Below are positions 9,310 to 19,703 of a stretch of 64,000 nt of DNA, one piece after another; within the stretch, counting starts at the first letter, position 1; each line of letters starts with the position of its first letter. The translations under genes and the position numbers were made by a program. The stretch covers positions 30,101-94,100 of the forward strand of contig JACMLM010000058.1 in the NCBI GenBank assembly GCA_014379595.1. Direction: 5' to 3'. The stretch comes from Anaerolineales bacterium (lineage in GTDB: Bacteria; Chloroflexota; Anaerolineae; Anaerolineales; Villigracilaceae). A model generated the notes under the pieces. It worked only from the letters and a program-made list of their open reading frames with translations, was not told the origin of the DNA and searched no databases.

Positions 9310-10500
9310 ATGACGCTGACACTATTGCTTGATCTAGACGACACCCTGCTCAATACCAATTTAGAATCTTTCATCCCCGCTTATTTTCAAGCATTGGCAA
9401 GAGACCTTGCTCCGCAGATCGCTCCTGATCTGATGTTTCGTGCGCTGATTGCTGGTACGAGTTTGATGAATGAAAGCCAGGATTTCTCACATACTTTAAA
9501 AGAAGTATTCGATGCAGAATTTTATCCACAGCTTAATCTTTCCCGTGAAGAACTTGAACCTGCTGTTGAAAACTTTTATGATCATATTTTCCCAACTTTA
9601 TCCGGGCTTACATCTCAAAGGCCCGAAGCCAAATTATTTATTGATTGGGCTTTTGCTCAGGGTTTTCGCATTGCGATAGCCACCGATCCGCTCTTGCCGC
9701 GTAAGGCTACATATCATCGTTTGAGATGGGCAGGCTTGGAACCAGAGCGATTTGAACTTGTTTCAACTTTCGATCATTTTCATTTTTCAAAAACTCATCC
9801 TGCTTATTATGCCGAAGTCCTCGGCCGTATGGGCTGGCCTGACGGTCCAATTCTTATGGTCGGCAATGACATAGATCGTGATATTTTACCGGCGCAAAAG
9901 CTTGGGCTGGCTACATATCATATAGATGACGAACCCGCTTCCAGGTCCGGACCTGATGCGGGCGCGCACGGTAAACTGGCTGACCTGCGTCGGTGGATCG
10001 AATCCACCGATCTGACATCTCTAACTCCATCATTCAAATCAATTGATTCAGTACTGGCAATATTATCCGCCACCCCGGCCGCCTTTAATGGATTATTAGG
10101 TGGATTGGATTCGTTATCATGGTCTCGCGAACCTACCTCGAATGATTGGGCATTGACTGAACTGATTTGCCATATGCGTGATACTGAGCGCGAAATACAT
10201 CATATGCAAATTAAGTTGTTTCGCGCGCAAAAAGAACCATTTATTCCACGGCCTGATACAAGCATATGGGCCAGCCAAAGAGATTATCTGCATGAGAATG
10301 GGGCATCTGCTTTGATCGAGTTTAACGATGCGCGGCGTGAAACATTGCATATGATCAAGGAAATTACACCAGATGAATGGGAACAAAGAGCACGTCACGC
10401 TATTTTTGGGCCCACAAATTTCCTCGAAGTAGCCAGCTTTATTACGGACCATGATCGAATGCATATTCAGCAGGCATGGAGTATTCTGAAAAAAATCTAA
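9310..10500 (+). CDS. HAD-superfamily hydrolase fused to a DinB-like domain
   Basis: A 396-residue two-domain protein. Residues ~1-235 are a haloacid dehalogenase-type phosphatase: nucleophile motif LLDLDDTLLNTN at the start, a helical cap, Lys in FSKTHPAYY and the acidic motif GNDIDRD. Residues ~245-396 resemble the DinB/DUF664 four-helix bundle, with metal-ligand candidates in ELICHMRD and the C-terminal DHDRMHIQQAW. HAD members remove phosphate from small metabolites; DinB-like domains often bind a divalent metal and act on thiol cofactors. The joined substrate is unknown. The frame is continuous through the junction, so this is a real fusion and not two adjacent genes. Confidence 0.8.
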   Translation: MTLTLLLDLDDTLLNTNLESFIPAYFQALARDLAPQIAPDLMFRALIAGTSLMNESQDFSHTLKEVFDAEFYPQLNLSREELEPAVENFYDHIFPTLSGLTSQRPEAKLFIDWAFAQGFRIAIATDPLLPRKATYHRLRWAGLEPERFELVSTFDHFHFSKTHPAYYAEVLGRMGWPDGPILMVGNDIDRDILPAQKLGLATYHIDDEPASRSGPDAGAHGKLADLRRWIESTDLTSLTPSFKSIDSVLAILSATPAAFNGLLGGLDSLSWSREPTSNDWALTELICHMRDTEREIHHMQIKLFRAQKEPFIPRPDTSIWASQRDYLHENGASALIEFNDARRETLHMIKEITPDEWEQRARHAIFGPTNFLEVASFITDHDRMHIQQAWSILKKI

Positions 10501-10540
10501 TTTTTTGTGCGTGTCTTCCAGTCAGGTGCAGTGTTATTAT

Positions 10541-10574
10541 TGAAAAGAAGGACAAACCTTTGTCCTTCTTTTCA
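10541..10574. terminator. Bidirectional-looking hairpin before fabF
   Basis: A perfect 16-bp inverted repeat TGAAAAGAAGGACAAA / TTTGTCCTTCTTTTCA separated by CC. It lies between the HAD-DinB stop and fabF and ends transcription from the left. Its core (AAGAAGGACA) recurs in the hairpin after tatA. Confidence 0.7.
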
Positions 10575-10636
10575 TATTTGAACTATGACCGTATGTTAAC
10601 ATAAGGTTTAAAGTTACAATTTTAAGGAGAACACGA

Positions 10637-11875
10637 ATGAGAAAACGTGTAGTTGTTACGGGGTTGGGCTGTGTAAGCCCAGTGGGAAATAATGTAAAAG
10701 ATACATGGCAGGCTTTACTGGCTGGAAAATCTGGCGCGGCTCCCATCACTGCCTTTGATGCGAGCGCACACAAAACCAAGTTTGCGGCAGAGTTAAAGGG
10801 ATTCGATCCTGTAGCATTATTTGGCACGCGCGATGCCCGTAAAATGGATCGCTTTGCCCAAATGGCTACCGCCGCTACATTGGAAGCCATGGAACATGCC
10901 AACTTTAAAATTGACGAATCAAATCGTGACCGTGTTGGTATTTTGATCGGTACTGGTATTGGTGGGATTATCACCATACTTGAACAATACGATGTTATGC
11001 GTGAACGCGGCCCTGAACGCGTCAGCCCTTTTCTTATTCCCATGATGATCTCTGACAGTGCCTCGGGCAATATTGCCATTCGTATTGGTGCGCGTGGACC
11101 AAACATGTCACTGGCAACTGCCTGTGCATCTGGGACAAATGCATTGGGTGAAGCCGCTGAAATGATTCGGCGCGGTGCAGCAGATGCAATGATCGCTGGT
11201 GCTTCTGAGGCGGCGATCAGTTCACTTTCGATGGCGGGTATGAATGTGATGACTGCTTTGTCTACCCGTAATGATGATCCGCAAAAAGCATCACGTCCAT
11301 TCGACAAGGATCGCGATGGATTTCTAATGGGGGAAGGCGCAGCGATTTTGATTCTCGAATCGCTGGAATATGCACAGGCACGTGGTGCAAATATCCTATG
11401 TGAGTTTGTTGGCTATGGCACTACAGATGATGCACATCATATCTCTGCCCCTGCAGAAAATGGTGCGGGCGCTGCTATTTCCATGAGCCTCGCATTACAA
11501 GATGCAGAATTGAAGCCTGCTGATATCGGTTATATCAATGCACACGGTACTTCAACTTATTTGAACGATAAAAGTGAAACCTCTGCAATTAAGACTGTGT
11601 TCGGCGAACAGGCGTATAAAATCCCCGTTTCTTCCACAAAATCCATGACAGGTCATTTGCTAGGTGCATCCGGTGCGCTGGAAGCAATTATCAGCACGAT
11701 GGCAATTTTGGATAATATCCTGCCTCCCACGATCAACTACGAAACCCCTGATCCAGTTTGTGATTTGGATTATGTGCCCAATCAACCGCGCAAAGCTGAG
11801 CCGAATTATGTCATGTCCAACTCATTTGGGTTTGGCGGACATAATGCCACTTTGATCTTAGGCCGCTACAAATAA
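10637..11875 (+). CDS. fabF: Beta-ketoacyl-ACP synthase II (first copy)
   Basis: KAS II elongates acyl-ACP with malonyl-ACP in type II fatty acid synthesis. The 412-residue protein has the Cys-His-His triad: ATACASGTNA, NAHGTSTYLND and KSMTGHLLGASGALEA. It opens with the standard RVVVTGLGCVSPVG, and the ATG follows AAGGAG. A KAS III gene begins 11 bp after the stop, so initiation and elongation condensing enzymes are co-transcribed. A paralogue of identical length lies at 35194-36432. Confidence 0.95.
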   Translation: MRKRVVVTGLGCVSPVGNNVKDTWQALLAGKSGAAPITAFDASAHKTKFAAELKGFDPVALFGTRDARKMDRFAQMATAATLEAMEHANFKIDESNRDRVGILIGTGIGGIITILEQYDVMRERGPERVSPFLIPMMISDSASGNIAIRIGARGPNMSLATACASGTNALGEAAEMIRRGAADAMIAGASEAAISSLSMAGMNVMTALSTRNDDPQKASRPFDKDRDGFLMGEGAAILILESLEYAQARGANILCEFVGYGTTDDAHHISAPAENGAGAAISMSLALQDAELKPADIGYINAHGTSTYLNDKSETSAIKTVFGEQAYKIPVSSTKSMTGHLLGASGALEAIISTMAILDNILPPTINYETPDPVCDLDYVPNQPRKAEPNYVMSNSFGFGGHNATLILGRYK

Positions 11876-11885
11876 AGGAGATAGA

Positions 11886-12989
11886 ATGCCATTCGCGCAT
11901 ATCACGGGCTGGGGCATGTATGTGCCTGAGCCTGTGCTCACTAACGACGACATTGCCAAACTGGTAGATACGAATGATGCATGGATTCGTGACCGTACAG
12001 GTATTCGCGAGCGCCACATTGCTCGTGAGAATGATTTTCCATCCACACTTGCAGTAGAAGCTTCGATCAAGGCATTACAGGTTGCAAATCTGGCTCCCAC
12101 CGAGTTGGACTTGATCATCTGCTCTACATCTTCGCCAGAATATATTTTTCCTGCCACTGCCTGTATCATTCAAGATCAGATCGGCGCGACGAAAGCTGGT
12201 GCGTTTGACCTGTTGGCTGCATGTTCAGGTTTTATTTTTGCAACGAATATGGCTGCGCAGGCCATTCGCAGCGGCTCTATTAAAAACGCTTTGGTGATCG
12301 GAACAGAAACACTTTCACGTTTCGTCGATTGGAAAGACCGCAATACTTGTATCTTATTTGGTGATGGCGCTGGTGCATTTGTTTTACAGGCTAGTGATAA
12401 ACCAGGCGGTGTTCTTTCTGCTGTAATGCATTCAGACGGCTCCGGTGCAAATTCTCTGACCTTGCTGGGCGGAGGAGCACGTCACCCTGCGACGGAATTG
12501 ACACTCCATGAAGGAAAGCATTTCGTCCAGATGGATGGAAAGGAAGTCTTCCGCTTCGCTACGCGTGTTATGGGGCGTGCCGCAATAGAGGCTCTTGAGC
12601 TCGCAGGCATGACTACCAACGATGTGCAATGGATCATTCCTCATCAGGCAAATTTTCGAATTATTGAAACAGCCGCAAAATATCTAAAAATGCCGCTTGA
12701 AAAATTTATAATCAATGTAGAGAACTATGGAAATACATCCACTGCTTCAATTCCAATTGCAACAGTGGAAGGCGTGGAAAAAGAAAAACTTAAAGTAGGC
12801 GATAAGGTTGTGTTTGTCGGTTTTGGTGCTGGACTCACCTGGGGAGCCATGGTCGTTGAATGGACTGGTCCACTTCCCGCTACAAAGAATGTTCACCCTG
12901 AACAATATCGAAGGTTCGCGCGTTTCCGTTCTTGGATACGTCGTACACTTCGTTTTATAGAAGGCATCTTCTTCCGTAGGGAACTCTAA
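11886..12989 (+). CDS. fabH: Beta-ketoacyl-ACP synthase III
   Basis: KAS III condenses an acyl-CoA starter with malonyl-ACP to begin fatty acid synthesis. The catalytic Cys is residue 113 (LLAACSGF), with His in IIPHQANFRI and Asn in NYGNTSTAS completing the triad. The 367-residue length exceeds the usual ~320 because of a basic C-terminal extension (RRFARFRSWIRRTLRFIEG) of unknown role. It has an AAGGAG site and follows fabF by 11 bp. Confidence 0.93.
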   Translation: MPFAHITGWGMYVPEPVLTNDDIAKLVDTNDAWIRDRTGIRERHIARENDFPSTLAVEASIKALQVANLAPTELDLIICSTSSPEYIFPATACIIQDQIGATKAGAFDLLAACSGFIFATNMAAQAIRSGSIKNALVIGTETLSRFVDWKDRNTCILFGDGAGAFVLQASDKPGGVLSAVMHSDGSGANSLTLLGGGARHPATELTLHEGKHFVQMDGKEVFRFATRVMGRAAIEALELAGMTTNDVQWIIPHQANFRIIETAAKYLKMPLEKFIINVENYGNTSTASIPIATVEGVEKEKLKVGDKVVFVGFGAGLTWGAMVVEWTGPLPATKNVHPEQYRRFARFRSWIRRTLRFIEGIFFRREL

Positions 12990-13046
12990 TCGCTTTTTCA
13001 TTCAGCTATGGTACGATAAGTTTGAAAATCAATAAAGGAGCGTTTT

Positions 13047-13232
13047 ATGATGGGATTACCTCGTGGTGCAGAATGGATCATCATTCTTGTTATCGTTATT
13101 CTCTTATTTGGCCCAGGGCGTATCGGTAAGATCGCCAGCGAACTTGGGCGCAGCATCAAATCCTTCCGTGAAGGATTGGGACCTAAAGATGAGCAGGCTG
13201 AACAGCCTGATGTAAAAGAAGAGGATAAGTAA
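13047..13232 (+). CDS. tatA: Sec-independent translocase subunit TatA/TatE
   Basis: A 61-residue protein with one N-terminal membrane helix (EWIIILVIVILLFGPGRI), the FGP hinge, an amphipathic helix (ASELGRSIKSFREGL) and a short acidic tail. TatA oligomers form the passage for folded proteins carrying twin-arginine signals. It has an AAAGGAG site and begins with two adjacent ATGs (13047 and 13050). tatC is not in the window. Confidence 0.9.
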   Translation: MMGLPRGAEWIIILVIVILLFGPGRIGKIASELGRSIKSFREGLGPKDEQAEQPDVKEEDK

Positions 13233-13274
13233 ATAAAAAAGAAGGACACCTATAGGTGTCCTTCTTTTTTATTT
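13231..13274. terminator. Shared terminator between tatA and the YyaL-like gene
   Basis: A perfect 44-bp palindrome with half site AAATAAAAAAGAAGGACACC followed by TA. The GC-rich centre is flanked by A and T runs, so it can end transcription from both convergent genes. It overlaps the stop codon of the minus-strand gene. Confidence 0.85.
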
Positions 13275-15365
13275 ACTCAATTGTTTTATTAGTATCTCTG
13301 GGTCATTGGTTGGCTGCTTGCATACAAACCCCTCGCAAACATATGCACTTGCTTTCCCATTTACAAGTGTTCGTTCATTCAATAATGCTGGCGCATCTTT
13401 TGATGGGGGATAAGTGGATGCGGCCACCACCACGCCCGGTCTGTATTCTGCGCGAATCACCTTGAGCATCCGCTCGAAGTTTTCTTCGCCCGCTTCGCCT
13501 ATCACTGCAACCTGTTTCGTGTTTCTCTGTGCATTCTCCGCAGCTGAGAGCCATCTTGCAAACCCTAACGGATACCTTAAAGCAGAATCACCTACAAGTT
13601 TGAGTGCTTGTTCTGCTAGGTCGCGATATTTTCCTTCATCTGTGAATGCTGCTAATTTCAATAACGCTTCACAAGCCAGTGCATTGCCTGACGGTGTGGC
13701 ATTGTCTGTGATATCTTTTGGCCGAATCAGCAAAGTTTCGCTATTATGTGCTGTATCAAAAAAACCACCATTGGGATCGTTGAATTTTTCTATCATTTCA
13801 TCTGTCAACTCTTGCGCTGCTGTAAACCATTTATTGTTGAAATCTGTTTGATACAACTCAAGTAGACCTAATATCAATGCTGCGTAATCTTCAAGAAAAA
13901 CTGCGTCGGTTGTTGTACTATCACGCCATGCACGTTTTAATTGCCCTTTGGGTCTCAAGGCTGATAGTAAAAATTCCGCGCTGCGCGTAGCCACTTGATA
14001 ATACTCATTTTGAAGATTAATATCTTTCTGTTCATCATGCGGAAGCAAACTACCTGATTCCACGTTGATAACTCTTGCTGCTTCTGCAAATGCCGCGAGC
14101 ATGAGACCATTCCATGAAGTGAGGATCTTGTCATCTGTGCCGGGGCGGATGCGTGAGGCGCGAACGGTATAAAGCTTGGAATGGGCTTCTGCCAATTTGA
14201 CGGGAACAGTTTCAACGTCCAACTTGAAGCGGGCAGCGAGGGATGCATCATCCAGGACGCGCTGGAGAACTGTATTGCCCTCCCAGTTGCCATTTGCGGA
14301 GACTCCGTAAGCCGCTTCAAAAAACTCTGATTCATCTTTCAATGCTTCACGAATTTCATCAAGAGTCCAAACATAGAACTTGCCTTCTTCGCCTTCAGAA
14401 TCTGCATCGAGTGAAGAATAGAAGCCGCCTTGTTCGTGAGTCATTTCGCGCATAACAAAGCCCAGCGTTTCTTCAATGATGCGTTTGAATGCAGGTTCTT
14501 TTGTAACTTGCCAGGCATGCAAATAAGCGCGGACGAGCAGGGCATTGTCGTATAGCATCTTTTCAAAGTGAGGTACACGCCAGAATTTATCTGTGCTGTA
14601 ACGTGAGAACCCGCCGCCGACAACATCGTACATACCGCCGAGCGACATTGCTTGAAGACAATGGGTGATGAGTTTTAACATCTTCTCGGTGTTTTCAGTA
14701 TTTTCTTTGGTGAGCGTTACATGTTGAAGTAAAAATTCAAGCACCATGGCTTGTGGAAATTTTGGTGCATCACCCCAGCCGCCAAAACCCCAATCATACG
14801 AAGTGGTGATGGCATTTGCGATGGCATCAAAATGTTCCAAGGAAAGAAGATCATTTTTTTCATTCTTATTTTGATGCTGTAAATGACCAATGATCTGCTC
14901 TCCAACTTTTACAATTTCGGTTCGATCATTCTTCCAAGCGTTCGCAAGCCCGGAAAGAATATCTTTGAATGCTGGCATGTTATAGCGACGCACAGGAGGA
15001 AAATATGTGCCTGAATAAAATGGTTTGAGATCAGGTGCAAGAAAAACAGACATCGGCCAGCCACCCGAGCCTGTCATCGCAATAACGGCCTGCATATAAA
15101 TGCTGTCAATATCAGGACGTTCCTCTCGGTCAACTTTTACGTTGATGAAGTGTTCGTTCATGAAGGCGGCAGTTCCTTCATCTTCAAAAGATTCATGCGC
15201 CATCACATGGCACCAGTGACAGGCCGCATAGCCGATACTGAGGAAAATTGGTTTGTCTTCAGCCTTTGCTTTGGCAAGTGCTTCTTCACCCCACGGATAC
15301 CAGTCCACGGGATTTTCAGCATGTTGAAGGAGATAGGGGGATGCGGATTGGGAGAGTCGATTCAT
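13269..15365 (-). CDS. Thioredoxin-domain protein, YyaL/DUF255 (SSP411) family
   Basis: A 698-residue member of the YyaL/spermatogenesis-associated protein 20 family. The N-terminal thioredoxin-like domain has the family CHWCH motif with Cys49 and Cys52 (AACHWCHVM). The rest is a helical barrel resembling N-acylglucosamine 2-epimerase and cellulase folds ([26 protein letters not shown]). No signal peptide is present. The biochemical role of the family is not settled. It converges on tatA through a shared terminator. Confidence 0.9.
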   Translation of the reverse strand: MNRLSQSASPYLLQHAENPVDWYPWGEEALAKAKAEDKPIFLSIGYAACHWCHVMAHESFEDEGTAAFMNEHFINVKVDREERPDIDSIYMQAVIAMTGSGGWPMSVFLAPDLKPFYSGTYFPPVRRYNMPAFKDILSGLANAWKNDRTEIVKVGEQIIGHLQHQNKNEKNDLLSLEHFDAIANAITTSYDWGFGGWGDAPKFPQAMVLEFLLQHVTLTKENTENTEKMLKLITHCLQAMSLGGMYDVVGGGFSRYSTDKFWRVPHFEKMLYDNALLVRAYLHAWQVTKEPAFKRIIEETLGFVMREMTHEQGGFYSSLDADSEGEEGKFYVWTLDEIREALKDESEFFEAAYGVSANGNWEGNTVLQRVLDDASLAARFKLDVETVPVKLAEAHSKLYTVRASRIRPGTDDKILTSWNGLMLAAFAEAARVINVESGSLLPHDEQKDINLQNEYYQVATRSAEFLLSALRPKGQLKRAWRDSTTTDAVFLEDYAALILGLLELYQTDFNNKWFTAAQELTDEMIEKFNDPNGGFFDTAHNSETLLIRPKDITDNATPSGNALACEALLKLAAFTDEGKYRDLAEQALKLVGDSALRYPLGFARWLSAAENAQRNTKQVAVIGEAGEENFERMLKVIRAEYRPGVVVAASTYPPSKDAPALLNERTLVNGKASAYVCEGFVCKQPTNDPEILIKQLSK

Positions 15366-15470
15366 TTATAAAATTATAGCTTACTATATTTTGTTTCGGG
15401 AAAAATCAAAAAGCGCCAGCAATTTGCAGGTGCTCAAGTATAACGATCCAATCTGCGTTTTGAGATAATT

Positions 15471-17696
15471 TTATGGAAATTGCCAGCCGATATTGCCTTC
15501 ACTAAAATTAATTGTAAATTTCAATTTCGGTGAGTAATTCAAGAAGGCGCTGTTCGCTGAATCATTGACAGTGATAAATGAAAAACTTGCATCGCCAGAC
15601 AAGCTGGAGCTTAAATGGATTCCATCTGTTCCAGCATTTGTGATTTCGATGTTTTCAAAACTTGCAGACGTGATTGGATAACTGCCATCAAGTTGAAGTC
15701 CGCTGAAAGTGGGGGAGTCGATCAAAATATCTTTTACAACTAATCCAGGAATCTCACCTTGTGCAGGCCAAATCTTCAAGGCACCATGTTCGAGATTGAA
15801 CATCGGTCCGCCTGTACGAATTAATGAATTGCGCTGAATACTTGTCGTCCCATCAAATGGATTCGAGTTGAATTGCTGTGCGATGAGAATACCAGGATAA
15901 GTCACCACGTCGTAGCAGAGATTATCTTCAATCTTGTTATCTTTGCCGCCGTAAATCGCAAAACAATTTGCACGCCATGGAATTTGCACGGTGTTAAAAC
16001 GGAAAACGTTATTTGTATTAACTGGGTCGCCTTTTGGAGACCATGAAGCAAGTGCGTCATCGCCTGTGTTGCGGAAGTGTGAATTTTCAATAACAGAATT
16101 GCTCGTCCCGTTGCAGAAATTGATTCCATCTGCAAACAGATTGCGGAAGCGACTGTTTGTGATCACCAGGCCATTCGTCCCGCCGCTGACCCAGAAGCCA
16201 ACCTTTGTATGTTCCACCCAAATATTTTTAAGCCGCGAGCCTGTCCCTGCGCTGCCGTTGAATCCATTTTCAGGTGATTTGTCGTCACGTAGAATCGTCT
16301 CACCCAGGATAGCAAAATCTGCAAAGCGGCAGTTGTTGCCCACACAGTTGAAGCGTGCATATTTTCCATGTATATTTGAATACCACATCCCCGCGCCCTG
16401 GATCGTAACATCAGCCACATCAAACCCGTGAATTTCACTTTCAAAAGTCCCAACTGGAATCCAGACACCTGTTTTCGCGGTTCTCGCTTTTTCAATACAT
16501 GCCTGAATCGCATCGCCAGCGTCTTGTCCGCTGTTGGGTACTGCGCCGCAATCTTCAATTGAGAAATAGCCCTCAGGTTTGGTTTGGGGCGGCGCGACCT
16601 GTTCCAAATCAATCAAATCGATCACATAATATTCGGCGTTGTCATCTTCATCTTTTTGCAGTTTGACAGTTGCACCTGCTGGAATATCGCCAACCAACGC
16701 GCGCGCCTCATCATAGAAATGATGAGCACCGCCCGCTTTGGGAACATTGAACGTCTCTTCCTCGCCGCCATATGACCATGCGTATTTTGAAGTCAACTGG
16801 ATTTTCTTTCGAAAGACATTGTCTACATACAAGCTGATCGTTGACTCTAGTCCTTTGCCATCTTCTGAATCAGGAATCACGAATCGTACTACGACCGAAT
16901 TAGCTGATTCCGTTGAAGTGAATTGGACATACTCCCCAGCCCCGTCCAACTTAACCGCACTGCGGCCAGATGATTCAGATGCAATGGTTCCAAAGATGCG
17001 ATCTGGGGCAATAATTTCGCCATTGGTAGTTTCATTTTCGGCTTCATATTCCATCCACGGGACATCTGCACCTCGACTGCCCACAGGATTTGTCGAAGGT
17101 GGAATGACAAAGACTGGTGTCGGTGTGCTTGCAGCTAAAGCAATGCCATCAACAGATTCTAAATACCAGCGCGCATTTTCTGTTGTGACAGGGACATTTT
17201 CATATTTCACGAGTCCGTTTTCAACATACAGCACTTGCCAGTTGTGCCAGACACTACGAATAACAATCGAGCCTTGAGATGGGTCACTATCAAATGTCCA
17301 GCGTGAACTCATCCATTCGGGAAGAATGGGGATGACTTCAATATATTTTTGGAGGTGTTCAAGGGAAAGATAATTTCCGCTGGCGCGATTCTGAAGACGT
17401 TTGCTGCCTTGATAATCTTCAACGATCCAGAAAGAAGATTCATCTGAAATATCCCCTAATTCAGCTTGTCCATTTTTTTCGTAGAGATAGGTTCCTGTTT
17501 CAGCATTTTTGATGCGGACGATGGGGAATGATTCAGTGGATGAAATTTCCATAGTTGTAGCAGCAGGTATCGGCGTGCGCGAAGCGAGAGCCGTGTAGGA
17601 TGTGCCGGGCGTCGCTGGCGTTTGTACAGACTGAGGCCCGGTACATCCCACGATCAAAAGGAGGAAGAGAATGAAACCAATGGAGCGGTGAAGCAT
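15471..17696 (-). CDS. GH87-type alpha-1,3-glucanase (mycodextranase-like) lipoprotein
   Basis: Likely secreted and lipid-anchored enzyme cutting alpha-1,3-glucosidic bonds in mutan, pseudonigeran or nigeran. The start at 17696 (741 residues) lies 1 bp after the permease stop (TAGGATG) and gives a good lipoprotein signal, MLHRSIGFILFLLLIVGC, with Cys18 lipidated; an upstream ATG at 17726 has no ribosome site. A ricin/fascin-like segment comes first, then a GH87-associated carbohydrate-binding region (WMEYEAENE...YVQFTS...KYAWSYGG), then a right-handed beta-helix with many Asn turns. Asp523 (ADGIN), Asp546 and Asp547 (TGDDA) have the 23/24-residue spacing I recall for the three catalytic aspartates of GH87. 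It is the last gene of the SBP-permease-permease operon. Confidence 0.85.
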   Translation of the reverse strand: MLHRSIGFILFLLLIVGCTGPQSVQTPATPGTSYTALASRTPIPAATTMEISSTESFPIVRIKNAETGTYLYEKNGQAELGDISDESSFWIVEDYQGSKRLQNRASGNYLSLEHLQKYIEVIPILPEWMSSRWTFDSDPSQGSIVIRSVWHNWQVLYVENGLVKYENVPVTTENARWYLESVDGIALAASTPTPVFVIPPSTNPVGSRGADVPWMEYEAENETTNGEIIAPDRIFGTIASESSGRSAVKLDGAGEYVQFTSTESANSVVVRFVIPDSEDGKGLESTISLYVDNVFRKKIQLTSKYAWSYGGEEETFNVPKAGGAHHFYDEARALVGDIPAGATVKLQKDEDDNAEYYVIDLIDLEQVAPPQTKPEGYFSIEDCGAVPNSGQDAGDAIQACIEKARTAKTGVWIPVGTFESEIHGFDVADVTIQGAGMWYSNIHGKYARFNCVGNNCRFADFAILGETILRDDKSPENGFNGSAGTGSRLKNIWVEHTKVGFWVSGGTNGLVITNSRFRNLFADGINFCNGTSNSVIENSHFRNTGDDALASWSPKGDPVNTNNVFRFNTVQIPWRANCFAIYGGKDNKIEDNLCYDVVTYPGILIAQQFNSNPFDGTTSIQRNSLIRTGGPMFNLEHGALKIWPAQGEIPGLVVKDILIDSPTFSGLQLDGSYPITSASFENIEITNAGTDGIHLSSSLSGDASFSFITVNDSANSAFLNYSPKLKFTINFSEGNIGWQFP

Positions 17697-17697
17697 C

Positions 17698-18549
17698 CTA
17701 AAAAGTGAGGCCGCCTTTTGGAGCATGTTGCTGTAAATAGAAGGCAGCGATGCTTGGAGGTATCATGGCGATGAAGGAAGCGGCCATGTAAAGGTTCAAT
17801 GGGAATCCTCTCGTGAGAGTATATAAGCGCACGGAAATCGTTTGCAGCTCCGATTCTCGTAAGACCAGGAACGGCCAGAGAAAATCTCCCCAAAAACCAA
17901 TGAACGCAAACAATCCAAGTACAAGAAGAACTGATGATGAAAGTGGAAGTGTGATATTCAAGAACATCCGTATTTCGGAAGCGCCGTCTATTTCAGCGGC
18001 TTCGTAAAGATCTCTTGGGATTTGGTCGAAAGCACTATTCAATACCAAAATCATAAAAGAACTGGCGGCGTAGGGAATCCATAGTCCTACATAGCTATTT
18101 AAAAATCCCATGTTTGCCACCACAACATAACGTGGAACCAGGTAGACAATTCCAGGCACTGCCATGGTGATCAAAAGGATCGCGCGAATGAGATTCTTGC
18201 CGATCGGGTTGAGTCTGGAAAGACTGTAAGCTGCCAGAGATGAAACTGCCATTTGTGCCAGGACGCCCCCGCCCGCGGCAATGATCGTGTTGATAAAAAG
18301 CCTGCTCATTGCAAAACGGTTCCAGGCATCCAGATAATTACCCCAAAGTGGTTTTGCAGGCCATAAATGAATACCAGGTTTAACAACATCAATACTGTTA
18401 TGGAGCCCGGCAGTAAACGAGAATACAAATGGAAAAATGACCACTATGCTAATTAATATCAGCACAATAAGATAGAAAAAGATGATAAGCCGCCCAAACG
18501 GCGAGCGCCACTCTGCATTTGACATGATGCCACGGTTAGCATTGTTCAT
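17698..18549 (-). CDS. Carbohydrate ABC transporter permease, MalG type
   Basis: A 283-residue inner-membrane permease with six predicted helices. The EAA loop that contacts the ATPase is clear (DLYEAAEIDGASEIRMFLNITLPLSSS). It forms a heterodimer with the MalF-type subunit 5 bp upstream. Inferred cargo is the nigero-oligosaccharides released by the adjacent glucanase. No ATPase gene lies in the locus. Confidence 0.93.
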   Translation of the reverse strand: MNNANRGIMSNAEWRSPFGRLIIFFYLIVLILISIVVIFPFVFSFTAGLHNSIDVVKPGIHLWPAKPLWGNYLDAWNRFAMSRLFINTIIAAGGGVLAQMAVSSLAAYSLSRLNPIGKNLIRAILLITMAVPGIVYLVPRYVVVANMGFLNSYVGLWIPYAASSFMILVLNSAFDQIPRDLYEAAEIDGASEIRMFLNITLPLSSSVLLVLGLFAFIGFWGDFLWPFLVLRESELQTISVRLYTLTRGFPLNLYMAASFIAMIPPSIAAFYLQQHAPKGGLTF

Positions 18550-18554
18550 TATTT

Positions 18555-19490
18555 TTAACCTTTACTAAGATCTTCTCTGGTAAACACAACGTACAAAATG
18601 GAGAAGAGTGATAAGGCTACCAGCATGGAGACTCCCCATGCCGATGCCAACCCGAAATCAGTTCGGGTAAAGGCTATGTTATAAATTTCCAAAACAGGTG
18701 ACGTGGTGCTGTTGGCGGGTCCGCCGTTGGTCAAAATAAAAGGTTCGGTAAATACTTGTGCCACAGTGATGATCTGCAAAACCAGCATGATCTGTATCCT
18801 ATAACGCAGCAGAGGCAGGGCAATATAGCGAATGCGCTGCCAAACTGTGAAACCGTCAAGCTCTGCGGCTTCGAAAAGTTCCGGGGGAATTTCCCGAAGT
18901 GCATACATATATAAGAGTGTGGCTCCCCCTGCGCCGATCCAGGTCATGATGACAATCAGCGCTGGCTTGGCCAGAAGCGGATCCTGTAGCCAAAGCTGTG
19001 GCGAAATATTCACAAGTTTTAACAAGCTGTTTAAAATGCCTCCCTCCGGCGCATAGATCTGTCGCCAAACGAGCAGTCCGACGGCGATGGGAATCAACGT
19101 GGGGAGGTAAACAATAGTTTGGAAAAAAGATGACATGCCACGCATCTCATTAATGATCAACGCCAACACAATCGGGACCATCGCTCCCATGACAAGGCTC
19201 AATAATACATAGATAATAGTATTTTCCCAGGCTGTGTAAAAGATGGGATTGCCAAACATGCGGACATAGTTGGAGAATCCAACCCAGCCTTGAACTCCCC
19301 CAACATTAACCCTTTGAAAACTGTAGAGAATAGTATTTACGATCGGATACCAGGTAACCAGTGTAAAAACGATTAATGCCGGCAGGAGAAATAAATAAGC
19401 CACTCCCTGTTTCTGCCAGTTAATCCGCCGGCGTGGTGAGGTTGTGGCCTTGACCTTCGTAGTTGCCGTCATCGTAGTGGTCATATTCAA
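18555..19490 (-). CDS. Carbohydrate ABC transporter permease, MalF type
   Basis: A 311-residue permease with a basic N-terminal tail, six helices and the EAA loop (PPELFEAAELDGFTVWQRIRYIALPLL). The ATG follows AAGGAG. It is the second gene of the operon, between the solute-binding protein and the MalG-type permease. Confidence 0.93.
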   Translation of the reverse strand: MNMTTTMTATTKVKATTSPRRRINWQKQGVAYLFLLPALIVFTLVTWYPIVNTILYSFQRVNVGGVQGWVGFSNYVRMFGNPIFYTAWENTIIYVLLSLVMGAMVPIVLALIINEMRGMSSFFQTIVYLPTLIPIAVGLLVWRQIYAPEGGILNSLLKLVNISPQLWLQDPLLAKPALIVIMTWIGAGGATLLYMYALREIPPELFEAAELDGFTVWQRIRYIALPLLRYRIQIMLVLQIITVAQVFTEPFILTNGGPANSTTSPVLEIYNIAFTRTDFGLASAWGVSMLVALSLFSILYVVFTREDLSKG

Positions 19491-19641
19491 AATTCTCCTT
19501 ATTAATCTAGAGACTGTTTAAGAGTCATTGCGAAAGATTCCTGCATGGGAAGTGCGTAAAAAATGAATTTGATAATGACAACTTTACCGCTTATTGCATA
19601 AATTATAAGGCTTTATTTCAGACAGTTGTTATAAGAGAAGT

Positions 19642-19683
19642 TGTTGGAAGAGGTGACGTAGATTCACGCCGCCTCTTCCAACA
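19642..19683 (-). terminator. Hairpin between solute-binding protein and permease genes
   Basis: A 12-bp stem TGTTGGAAGAGG / CCTCTTCCAACA starts 21 bp after the binding-protein stop. The 213-bp gap contains nothing else I recognise. In ABC importer operons such hairpins often stabilise the binding-protein mRNA or partly stop transcription, giving more binding protein than permease. Confidence 0.6.
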
Positions 19684-19703
19684 AATATCAAGTGTTCAAA
19701 AAC

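Noticed and set aside
10537-11307. 256-codon open frame on the minus strand opposite fabF
   Set aside because: It lies fully antisense to a well-supported fabF, includes the terminator arm and has no recognisable protein features.
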